From the NCBI GenBank assembly GCA_016295005.1, contig JAEDMA010000018.1, positions 1 to 17,857 on the forward strand: a DNA stretch of 17,857 nucleotides, in the 5' to 3' direction. Below the pieces are notes generated by a model. That model saw only the letters and a list, made by a program, of their open reading frames with translations, was not told the DNA's origin and searched no databases. The position numbers and the translations under genes are program-made. Below are positions 5,722 through 12,153 of the stretch, piece after piece. The DNA comes from Christensenellaceae bacterium. GTDB lineage: Bacteria > Bacillota > Clostridia > Christensenellales > Borkfalkiaceae. Position 1 is the stretch's first letter, and every line of letters begins with the position of its first letter.

Positions 5722-7041
5722 ATGGCGAAGGTTTGCAAATTCGGCGGTACGTCTATGGCGGACGCCGATGCAATCTGTCGCGTAAGAAAAATAATTGAAA
5801 GAGATTCCGAAAGAAGATTTATAGTGGTTTCGGCGCCGGGGAAAAGGTACTCGTCGGACGATAAAATTACAGACTTGCTTTACGGTTGTTACGACGATAT
5901 AGTAAGTAAAGGAAACTGTGCGGAGAGATTCTCTCGCGTTGCGGAACGTTTTATCGGAATTTCAAAAAGATTTAGTCTGAAAACGGATGTCGAAGCATTG
6001 CTGAATGACGTCTCGTTACAAATGATTACGAAAAAGAGTCGTGCTTTTTGCGCTTCGCGCGGGGAGTATATATCCGCAAGGTTGTTGTCCGACATTCTCG
6101 GGTTTGAATTCGTCGATGCGGCGACGATCATTCGTTTTACCGGAAACGGTAAATTCGATTTTAACGCTACGAAAAGAATAATCGGCAAAAAGTTAAAAAA
6201 ATCGCCCAACGCGGTAATTCCCGGGTTTTACGGGGCAGACGTCGCCGGTAATTGTTTTACCTTTTCAAGAGGCGGAAGCGATATTACGGGGGCGATTGTC
6301 GCAAGCGGCATAAACGCAAAGGCGTATGAGAACTGGACGGACGTGAACGGAGTAATGTTTTGCGATCCCGAAATTGTTCCTTATGTAAAGACGGTTAAGG
6401 TGTTAACTTATAAAGAATTACGGGAATTGTCTTACGGCGGCGCTTCGGTAATGCACCCCGAATCTGTGTTTCCTTTAACAGAAAAAAGAATTCCGATTAT
6501 AGTAAAGAATACTTTTAATCCGGACGGTAACGAAACCGTCGTTATAGCCGACGAGAGTTACTCTTGCAAAAACGGTGGTTTTGCATGTGTGACGGGAAGA
6601 AAGAATTTTGCTATCATACACGTAGAAAAAAAACTTTTGGATTCCGAAGATTCCGTACGGGAAAAGATACTGTCCGTATTAAAAAGAAACGGGTTACGAG
6701 CGGAACATTTGCTTTCGGGAACTGATAAAATATCGGTGGTTGTTTCCGCAAAAAACGTTTCTGTCGATGACCGTTCGGATTTGATTTATAAAATCGAAAA
6801 GCGAATAAATGCGGATATCGTCAGGATTATCGATAACGTTTCATTGATTTCCGTCGTCGGGCGAGGCGTAACGGAAACAGGGAACGTAACGAGAATATTC
6901 GAGTCTTTAAAAAAAGAAAACGTTAACTTAAAGATGATAGATTACGGGTCCGACAGATTATGCATTGTTATCGCCGTGTCGAATGCCGATTATGAAAAAA
7001 GCATAAAAATATTATACGATAATTTTAACGGAAGGCAGTAA
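5722..7041 (+). CDS. Aspartokinase
   Basis: Phosphorylates L-aspartate with ATP, the first step toward lysine, diaminopimelate, threonine and methionine. Residues 1-275 are the amino-acid-kinase domain: KFGGTS (6-11), a Glu/Arg-containing SRGEYISA (112-119), SRGGSDITG (182-190), WTDVNGV (205-211) and SYGGASVMHPES (237-248). Residues about 297-360 and 373-437 are the two ACT domains that bind feedback amino acids, which makes it a single-function, ACT-regulated enzyme like LysC/YclM. It lacks a fused homoserine dehydrogenase. No Shine-Dalgarno site precedes the ATG. Translation probably depends on coupling to the small membrane gene that stops three bases earlier. No lysine riboswitch is present upstream. 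The isoform cannot be assigned, so no symbol is given. Confidence 0.95.
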   Translation: MAKVCKFGGTSMADADAICRVRKIIERDSERRFIVVSAPGKRYSSDDKITDLLYGCYDDIVSKGNCAERFSRVAERFIGISKRFSLKTDVEALLNDVSLQMITKKSRAFCASRGEYISARLLSDILGFEFVDAATIIRFTGNGKFDFNATKRIIGKKLKKSPNAVIPGFYGADVAGNCFTFSRGGSDITGAIVASGINAKAYENWTDVNGVMFCDPEIVPYVKTVKVLTYKELRELSYGGASVMHPESVFPLTEKRIPIIVKNTFNPDGNETVVIADESYSCKNGGFACVTGRKNFAIIHVEKKLLDSEDSVREKILSVLKRNGLRAEHLLSGTDKISVVVSAKNVSVDDRSDLIYKIEKRINADIVRIIDNVSLISVVGRGVTETGNVTRIFESLKKENVNLKMIDYGSDRLCIVIAVSNADYEKSIKILYDNFNGRQ

Positions 7042-7042
7042 T

Positions 7043-8221
7043 ATGGATTATTCGAAAGAATCGCTGATTTTACACGAAAAACTTAAAGGCAAACTGGACA
7101 TTGTTCCTAAAATCAAGATAAACGACAAAAACGATTTATCTCTTGCATACACGCCCGGCGTTGCAGCGCCGTGTCTTGAAATTCAAAAAGATTATGAAAA
7201 GTCTTTTACTCTTACCGGCAGGGGAAACCTCGTAGCGGTTATAACCGACGGAACTGCGGTTTTGGGACTCGGAGATATAGGGCCTGAAGCGGGTATGCCC
7301 GTTATGGAAGGCAAATGCCTTTTGCTTAAAGAATTCGGCGGGGTAAATGCGGTTCCTATATGTGTAAGAAGTAAAAACGTGGACGAAATAGTAAAAACGA
7401 TAAAACTTATTGCCGGCAGTTTCGGGGGTATAAATCTCGAAGACATTTCGGCTCCGCGTTGCTTCGAAGTCGAAAGAAGACTTATAGAAGACCCTGAAGT
7501 GGATATTCCCGTATTTCACGACGATCAGCACGGCACGGCTATAGTCGTCGGCGCAGCGGTTACGAACTCGCTTAAATTCGTCGGTAAAGAGTGGAAAAAC
7601 ATACGTATAGTTATAAGCGGAGCAGGTTCTGCCGGAATAGCGATAGCGAAAATGATGATTGCTTTGGGGGCGGGCGACGTCGTTCTGTACGACAGATGCG
7701 GCGTTTTATACGACGGGATAGAAAACGTCGACGACTCTAAAAAAGAAATCGCAAAAGTTACAAATAAAACCAAAATCAAAGGGGGATTAAAAGAAGCTCT
7801 TTGCGGCGCGGACGTGTTTGTCGGCGTGAGCGCCGGCGGTATTGTTTCGGAAGAAATGATAAAAAGCATGAACGAAAACGCGACAGTGTTTCCTATGGCG
7901 AACCCCGTTCCGGAGATAATGCCCGAACTTGCGATTTCCGCAGGGGCAAAAATAGTCGGTACCGGCAGAAGCGACTTCCCTAATCAGATAAACAATTTGC
8001 TTGTTTTCCCGGGTATTTTCCGTGGGGCGTTGGATTGCAGAGCGAAAGAAATCAATACAGAAATGAAAATCGCTGCGGCAAAAGCGATTGCTTCGTTGAT
8101 TTCCGAAAACGAATTGAGGGCAGATTATATTATTCCGTCGCCTTTTGATAAAAGAGTAGCTCCGACCGTTGCAAAAGCGGTGGCGGAATCTGCAGTTAAA
8201 AGCAAAGTTTGTAAAAATTAA
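7043..8221 (+). CDS. Malic enzyme, NAD(P)-dependent (short bacterial form)
   Basis: Oxidatively decarboxylates malate to pyruvate and CO2 with reduction of NAD(P). The general acid/base residues are visible: Tyr36 in LAYTPGVAAPC and Lys91 in MEGKCLLLKEFG. Metal ligands are present in NLEDIS (131-136) and FHDDQHGTA (158-166). The Rossmann domain carries GAGSAG (193-198), followed by MANPVPE (285-291) and GRSDFPNQINN (308-318). The 392 residues match MaeB/YtsJ-type enzymes that lack the phosphotransacetylase extension. Cofactor preference cannot be read safely; Asp217 after the second strand is conserved in both types. GGAAGG lies seven bases upstream of the ATG, and the gene begins one base after the aspartokinase stop. 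Last gene of the unit; a weak hairpin follows. Confidence 0.95.
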   Translation: MDYSKESLILHEKLKGKLDIVPKIKINDKNDLSLAYTPGVAAPCLEIQKDYEKSFTLTGRGNLVAVITDGTAVLGLGDIGPEAGMPVMEGKCLLLKEFGGVNAVPICVRSKNVDEIVKTIKLIAGSFGGINLEDISAPRCFEVERRLIEDPEVDIPVFHDDQHGTAIVVGAAVTNSLKFVGKEWKNIRIVISGAGSAGIAIAKMMIALGAGDVVLYDRCGVLYDGIENVDDSKKEIAKVTNKTKIKGGLKEALCGADVFVGVSAGGIVSEEMIKSMNENATVFPMANPVPEIMPELAISAGAKIVGTGRSDFPNQINNLLVFPGIFRGALDCRAKEINTEMKIAAAKAIASLISENELRADYIIPSPFDKRVAPTVAKAVAESAVKSKVCKN

Positions 8222-8241
8222 TATTATTAACTGTATGAAGT

Positions 8242-8269
8242 AAAGTTTTTGTCTTACGATAAAAACTTT
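8242..8269 (+). terminator. Possible terminator after malic enzyme
   Basis: A 12-bp stem (8242-8253 with 8258-8269, loop TTAC, one G-U) 20 bases after the stop codon. The stem is AT-rich and the following T-run is short, so it is a weak candidate. Confidence 0.45.
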
Positions 8270-8288
8270 TAAAAACCTAACGTGTTTT

Positions 8289-8310
8289 CGCAAAAACATA
8301 TGTTTTTGCG
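8289..8310. repeat. Perfect 22-base palindrome
   Basis: CGCAAAAACAT and its exact reverse complement meet at 8299/8300 around a CATATG centre. It could be an operator for a dimeric repressor, or a hairpin. Another imperfect hairpin (8341-8365, 11 bp with one mismatch) follows. No gene is close enough downstream to decide. Confidence 0.6.
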
Positions 8311-8403
8311 CTTCTTGTTTGAAAAAACATCAGTTTTCCTTGAAAATGCGCTTCGCGCGCTTTCAGATAAAACTTTCGATATTATTGTAAAGAAAAATAA
8401 CGT

Positions 8404-8456
8404 CTACATTTTGGTAAAAAGGCTTAAAAAAAACTTGCTTTTTTACCTAAATGTAG
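8404..8456. repeat. Imperfect 20-base inverted repeat overlapping a promoter
   Basis: 8404-8423 and 8437-8456 are inverted copies with 18 of 20 matches around a 13-base A-rich loop. The right arm contains the -35 box of the promoter at 8435-8463, so a hairpin or cruciform here, or a protein bound to the dyad, could affect that promoter. It could also be a relic of a small transposable element. Confidence 0.6.
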
Positions 8457-8463
8457 TTATAAT
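8435..8463 (+). promoter_or_regulatory. Promoter of the 6S-like RNA
   Basis: TTGCTT (8435-8440), 17-base spacer, perfect TATAAT (8458-8463). Initiation is expected at A8470, directly at the base of the predicted RNA hairpin, and no open reading frame follows. Confidence 0.75.
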
Positions 8464-8469
8464 ACAATA

Positions 8470-8597
8470 AGTTGGAAACTTGCTTGCAAGGGTTTGTAAC
8501 TTCGCAATATTTCAAGAAACGTTGGGGTCAAATCTGTTTGATTTGAAGGATCATCGCCGAAGTCGGGGCTCTACCGGTTTTACGAGTAAGTCAACAA
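8470..8597 (+). ncRNA. ssrS: Probable 6S-like RNA
   Basis: The transcript expected from the promoter at 8435 folds as one long rod. The closing stem is 8471-8474 with 8592-8595, then 8478-8486 with 8583-8591 (9 bp, G-U included). A large asymmetric central bubble follows (8487-8498 against 8564-8582), whose 3' side can form a 3-bp hairpin (8564-8566/8574-8576). Above it ACUUCG (8499-8504) pairs with CGAAGU (8558-8563), and a terminal arm carries a 7-bp hairpin (8528-8534/8540-8546). Closing stem, promoter-like central bubble and terminal arm are the hallmarks of 6S RNA, which sequesters the housekeeping RNA polymerase in stationary phase. About 127 bases is shorter than usual (160-200), and the 3' end is uncertain because no strong terminator follows. 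Pairing was done by eye. Confidence 0.5.
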
Positions 8598-8662
8598 TGT
8601 TTATTATAACACAAGTAATAGGGGCTTTGTTGTTTATAAACGAGGAATACAAAAAATAAAAC

Positions 8663-8692
8663 TTGGTTTGAAAGGTTTTATCGTTCTATAAT
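8663..8692 (+). promoter_or_regulatory. tRNA-Pro promoter
   Basis: TTGGTT (8663-8668), 18-base spacer, perfect TATAAT (8687-8692). Only five bases separate the -10 box from the first base of the tRNA, so initiation falls at or next to the mature 5' end. Confidence 0.7.
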
Positions 8693-8697
8693 TTAAT

Positions 8698-8773
8698 CGG
8701 GGTGTAGCGCAGTTGGTAGCGCGCTTGGTTCGGGACCAAGAGGTCGTGGGTTCAAATCCCGTCACTCCGACCA
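8698..8773 (+). tRNA. tRNA-Pro (anticodon CGG)
   Basis: Complete cloverleaf of 76 bases with encoded CCA. Acceptor CGGGGTG/CACTCCG has one G-U pair. The anticodon stem CTTGG/CCAAG holds loop TTCGGGA with CGG at 34-36, and the T-stem GTGGG/CCCGT-type pairing closes TTCAAAT. It reads CCG only. A recombinase fragment lies 38 bases downstream, marking the 3' end as a past integration site. Confidence 0.95.
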
Positions 8774-8775
8774 AC

Positions 8776-8804
8776 AAAAACGGCAGTAATCTACTGCCGT
8801 TTTT
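8776..8804. terminator. Intrinsic terminator of tRNA-Pro, bidirectional
   Basis: CGGCAGTA (8781-8788) pairs perfectly with 8792-8799 around a 3-base loop, extended by AAAAA/TTTTT. It is followed by T residues on the plus strand and A-rich on the other side, so it can also stop transcripts from the minus-strand recombinase remnant. Confidence 0.85.
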
Positions 8805-8811
8805 CTATGTC

Positions 8812-9093
8812 TTAAAATGGATTGAAATTGAATTTTTCGCTTTCACGTTTTACAAACTCTGGTTGTAGGTGCGTGTATATGTTCGCCGTTGTGTCCAATC
8901 GGGCGTGACCAAGCCAATGTTGAACGATTTTTAAGTTAATGCCACACTCTAAACAATGAGTTGCGAACGTGTGCCGCAAGTCGTGGAGTTTATGCGTCGG
9001 GCATAGTTTTTTGTTTTTTTTATATTGGTGACAACCGGTATGATTTTGTATATATACTCTATTTTTCAAACAAAAATTATTTTCGAAAACCAT
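8812..9093 (-). pseudogene. Tyrosine recombinase (phage-type integrase), C-terminal fragment
   Basis: Ninety-three codons encode the end of an integrase catalytic domain: HDLRHTFATH (37-46, holding the second catalytic Arg40), WLGHARLDTTANIY (60-73) with His63, and the nucleophile Tyr73. The first catalytic Arg, the Lys of the beta-hairpin, and the whole N-terminal DNA-binding and core-binding domains are missing (intact proteins run about 350-400 residues). Stop codons are in frame just upstream of the ATG, and no ribosome site is apparent. The gene points toward tRNA-Pro, the classical layout at an attachment site, so this is the scar of an element once integrated at the tRNA 3' end. No second copy of the tRNA 3' sequence was seen nearby. 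Confidence 0.85.
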
Positions 9094-9121
9094 TGATTTT
9101 TATTTGATAATGTATTATAAT
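9093..9121 (+). promoter_or_regulatory. V-ATPase operon promoter
   Basis: TTGATT (9093-9098), 17-base spacer, perfect TATAAT (9116-9121). Initiation near 9128 leaves a leader of about 94 bases before ntpF. The leader has a short AAAGGA/TCCTTT hairpin (around 9173-9200) but no recognised riboswitch. The -35 box begins exactly where the integrase fragment's reading frame ends. Confidence 0.8.
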
Positions 9122-9221
9122 ATTTAACAATCGGCGTTATATGCGACGGTCGATTAAAACAAGATAAAAAAAAAGGAAGAAAAATATCCTTTCTTGCTTA
9201 AAATATAACGGAGAAGAGATT

Positions 9222-9542
9222 ATGAATGAAATAATTTCATCTATTTTAGAAGCTGAAAAGAAAGCAGACGAGATAATTACGTCGGCAGGATTACAGTCTA
9301 AATCGCTTATTATGGAAGCGGAAAAGAAAGCGGATAAAATTCGCAACGACGCAGTTACCGATTTTAAATCTTTCCGCAAAGAAAGCGTCCTTCTCACAGA
9401 TAAAAAAGCGGAAGAAGTCTACGCTGAAGAAATAGAAAAAGGTAACAAAAAAGCTTTCGAAATAAAGGAAAGTATTGAAGGGAAAACGAATTCCGTTTCC
9501 GATGAAATCGTAAAAAGAATACTCGATAAATTTCGGGCGTAA
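9222..9542 (+). CDS. ntpF: V-type ATPase subunit G/H (peripheral stalk, NtpF-like)
   Basis: A 106-residue protein that is almost wholly charged helix: repeated AEKKADEI/AEKKADKI blocks (residues about 11-39), then Lys/Glu-rich helix to the end, with no membrane segment. This fits the EG-type peripheral stalk, where this subunit pairs with subunit E as a right-handed coiled coil that resists rotation of the head. Assignment rests on composition, length and position as first gene of a V-ATPase operon, as in E. hirae ntpF. GGAGAAGAG lies upstream of the ATG. The gap to ntpI is 75 AT-rich bases with no clear terminator. Confidence 0.85.
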   Translation: MNEIISSILEAEKKADEIITSAGLQSKSLIMEAEKKADKIRNDAVTDFKSFRKESVLLTDKKAEEVYAEEIEKGNKKAFEIKESIEGKTNSVSDEIVKRILDKFRA

Positions 9543-9617
9543 TTTTAACGATTTCGAAATTTATTTACCGATAACGAAATTAAAATATATACGATTATTT
9601 TTAAATAAGGACGCGAT

Positions 9618-11621
9618 ATGGCAGTTGTCGAAATGACAAAAATAAAGCTCGTCGGGCTTTTATATCATAAAGAGAGTATTCTCGACGCTCTTCAAAGAAC
9701 GGGATGTACGGAAGTGGTTTCAACTCCCGAAATTTCCGATACGGTTTATGTTACCGAAGAAGAGAAAAAGTCGGTTGTTTCGTCCGATTACGACAGAATA
9801 AAAAAAGCAATTGATTTTTTAGAAGAGCATATTGCCTCGTCTAAAGGGAAAAGTTACTATCCGAACGTCGTTGACGGCGGAAATTTTTTTGTTTCCTACG
9901 ATGAATTTTTTTCAATTTCCGAAAAAGAAAAAGATTTATTCAGTCTTGTTTCCGAAACGGAGCGTAAAAGTTCCGTTTTGACGGATAACGGTAATAGGAG
10001 AAATAAACTTGTCGCGTTAAAGTCTCAACTGGAAGTTTATTCGGGCGTAAAAGATAAATTCGTTGATTTTAAGGATACAGAAAGGGTAAAAGTCTTTTTC
10101 GGAAGCGTAAAACAAGAAAAAATCGATGTTTTAAACGAGTTTCTCAATGAAATGCCCTATTCCGGTGTAGAAGTATTGAAAAAGAGCTTTGAATCGGTGA
10201 TTGCCGTATTCACTTTAAAAGAGTTCGGACAGGAAGTTTCCACAAAATTAGGGGAGATTGGTTTTACGCCTTGTCCGTTCAATTACGACGTTTCCGCAGA
10301 CGAAGAGATTCTTCGTATCGATAACGAAATTAAATATTTGTATGCGGAAGACGAATCTGCAGACAAGTTTGCTTGCGTGAATTACGACAAAATCAAAGAC
10401 CTTAAAATCCTTGCGGACAATTATAAGTTTAAACTGGAAAAAATAGAAGACAGCGAAAAATTCTGTTGCACGGTGCAGACGTTCATTCTTACGGGATATT
10501 TCCCGAAAGGTTATGAAGAAAAAGTTTCCGCCGCGATTAACGAGGTTTCGGATGCGGTTTTTGTGGAAATGAGCGAGCCGTCGGCGGACGATAAGCCGCC
10601 CACGCTTACCAAAAACGGTCCGTTAGTCTCTCAGGCGGAATTCGTTACGGACATGTATTCGTCGCCCGATTACAGGGAAATGGATCCTAACAAAGTCGTT
10701 TTCTTCTTCTTTATGTTATTTATGGGCGTCATTATGGCAGACGTGGTTTACGGTCTGGCTATGATTGTATTCGGAAGGATTCTGGCGCGCAGAATAAAAG
10801 TTGATAACGGACCGAAAAAATTATGGAACGTTATCGCTATAAGCGGAGCATTTACTATGCTGTGGGGAGCGTTGTTCAACTCGTATTTAGGTTTTTCGTT
10901 ACCGTTTTATAACGCGATATTACCTAATCCTATACCTCAAGGGAACGATACTTCCGGGCTTATGTCGATATTGCTTATGTGCTTGCTTTTAGGCGTTATA
11001 CAAATAGCGGTAGGTTATTTCTGTAAAGCCATCAATTCTTTCAGAAGCGGCGATGTGGCGGAAGGAATATTCGGCGGAATTACCTGGGTGATTTTCTTTA
11101 TCGGGTTTATTTTTGCGGCGTATACGTTTATAGTGAGTTATCTTATTAAAGACGTGGATACCAGTACTCCCGTATATCAATTTTTCTTACAGATGCAAAT
11201 GCCCGGTCTTATTATTGCCGGCGGCGCGTTGTTTGTTGCAGCCGTTACTGCCGGAAGAAGGGAAAAGGGTTTCGGTAAATTTACGAAAGCGTTCGGCGCC
11301 GTTTACGGGCTAATCAATATTTTCAGCGATATTTTGTCGTATGCGAGGTTGTTCGGACTTCTTCTTTCGGGTATGATTATATCTCAGACCTTTAACGATA
11401 TGGGAACGGGAATGTTTTCGTCGGGTCCGGCGGGAATCGTTCTCGGTGTAATTGTAATTCTTGCGGGGCATATATTCAATCTCGGTATGGGCGTTTTGGG
11501 CGCTTATATACATGACAGCAGACTTCAATATATAGAATTTTTCTCTAAATTCTATACGGGCGAAGGAGAAAAGTTTACTCCTATCGGTTCGAATTTCGAA
11601 TATATCTATTTAACAAAATAG
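9618..11621 (+). CDS. ntpI: V-type ATPase subunit I (membrane stator, a-subunit)
   Basis: This subunit forms the ion half-channels against the rotor ring. Residues 1-345 are the cytosolic arm, with long charged helices that contact the peripheral stalks. Residues about 358-640 hold seven to eight membrane helices. The essential arginine is Arg577 in SDILSYARLFGLLLSG, the conserved stretch facing the rotor carboxylate. AGHIFNLGMGVLGAYIHDSRLQYIEFF follows in two overlapping pieces (from 616 and 628) and is the family's conserved end. Length 667 is normal. AAGGA lies six bases before the ATG. It is followed after 44 bases by ntpK. Confidence 0.95.
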   Translation: MAVVEMTKIKLVGLLYHKESILDALQRTGCTEVVSTPEISDTVYVTEEEKKSVVSSDYDRIKKAIDFLEEHIASSKGKSYYPNVVDGGNFFVSYDEFFSISEKEKDLFSLVSETERKSSVLTDNGNRRNKLVALKSQLEVYSGVKDKFVDFKDTERVKVFFGSVKQEKIDVLNEFLNEMPYSGVEVLKKSFESVIAVFTLKEFGQEVSTKLGEIGFTPCPFNYDVSADEEILRIDNEIKYLYAEDESADKFACVNYDKIKDLKILADNYKFKLEKIEDSEKFCCTVQTFILTGYFPKGYEEKVSAAINEVSDAVFVEMSEPSADDKPPTLTKNGPLVSQAEFVTDMYSSPDYREMDPNKVVFFFFMLFMGVIMADVVYGLAMIVFGRILARRIKVDNGPKKLWNVIAISGAFTMLWGALFNSYLGFSLPFYNAILPNPIPQGNDTSGLMSILLMCLLLGVIQIAVGYFCKAINSFRSGDVAEGIFGGITWVIFFIGFIFAAYTFIVSYLIKDVDTSTPVYQFFLQMQMPGLIIAGGALFVAAVTAGRREKGFGKFTKAFGAVYGLINIFSDILSYARLFGLLLSGMIISQTFNDMGTGMFSSGPAGIVLGVIVILAGHIFNLGMGVLGAYIHDSRLQYIEFFSKFYTGEGEKFTPIGSNFEYIYLTK

Positions 11622-11665
11622 TTATAAATAAATCATTTTTACTTAATTAAAAGACGGAGGTTTTT

Positions 11666-12145
11666 ATGATTCAGGCATTATTATTGGCAAACGAAGGCGC
11701 GGTTGCCACAGACAACGTAGCGTTAGCGATTTTGGGACTTACGCTTTGCGTTGTTCTGTGTGGCGCGGGCTCTATATTCGGATTATGGTTTACCGGATCC
11801 GCAGCGTCGGGCGTTTTGGCGGAAGATTCCAAAAAGTTCAGTAAGGTTCTCGTTTTGGTAGTTCTTCCCGCAACGCAGGGTATTTACGGATTTGTATTCG
11901 GTATAATCGGTATGGGTAGTATCGGTTCGGTTCCCGCTATGAATATCGTCGCCGCATCCCTGCCTCTTATGATAAACGGTTTCCTTTCTGCTATTTTCCA
12001 AGGCAAAACCGCAGTAAACGCTATTCACGCCGTTGCTAAAAACGATTCTCTCTCGGGAAAACTAATTCTTTTCCCCGCTATGATCGAAACTTACGCGATT
12101 TTGGCTCTGGTTGTATCTATCTTAATGCTTAGCGCAGGCGTATAA
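11666..12145 (+). CDS. ntpK: V-type ATPase subunit K (rotor ring), Na+-type
   Basis: The 159-residue proteolipid has four membrane helices formed by a duplicated hairpin, as in V-type rotors. The ion-binding Glu is Glu141 in FPAMIETYAIL. The residues that coordinate Na+ in E. hirae NtpK (Leu61, Thr64, Gln65, Gln110, Glu139, from established structural work) have counterparts here: Leu67, Thr70 and Gln71 in LPATQGIYG, and Gln112 in FQGK. Spacing within the first group and from Gln112 to Glu141 is identical. The first hairpin has no carboxylate at the matching place, as in the duplicated form. GGAGG lies five bases before the ATG, the strongest ribosome site in the operon, which suits a subunit needed in about ten copies. 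Confidence 0.96.
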   Translation: MIQALLLANEGAVATDNVALAILGLTLCVVLCGAGSIFGLWFTGSAASGVLAEDSKKFSKVLVLVVLPATQGIYGFVFGIIGMGSIGSVPAMNIVAASLPLMINGFLSAIFQGKTAVNAIHAVAKNDSLSGKLILFPAMIETYAILALVVSILMLSAGV

Positions 12146-12153
12146 GGAAATCT

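Noticed and set aside
7787..8299. Minus-strand frame of 170 codons antisense to malic enzyme
   Set aside because: Phe/Arg-rich shadow typical of the opposite strand of a real gene; no ribosome site and the malic enzyme is certain.
8282..8470. Plus-strand 62-codon frame starting with GTG
   Set aside because: No ribosome site, and it passes through a palindrome, an inverted repeat and a promoter; structure explains the sequence better.
9128..9221. Riboswitch in the V-ATPase leader
   Set aside because: Only a small AT-rich hairpin is seen and no known aptamer motif.
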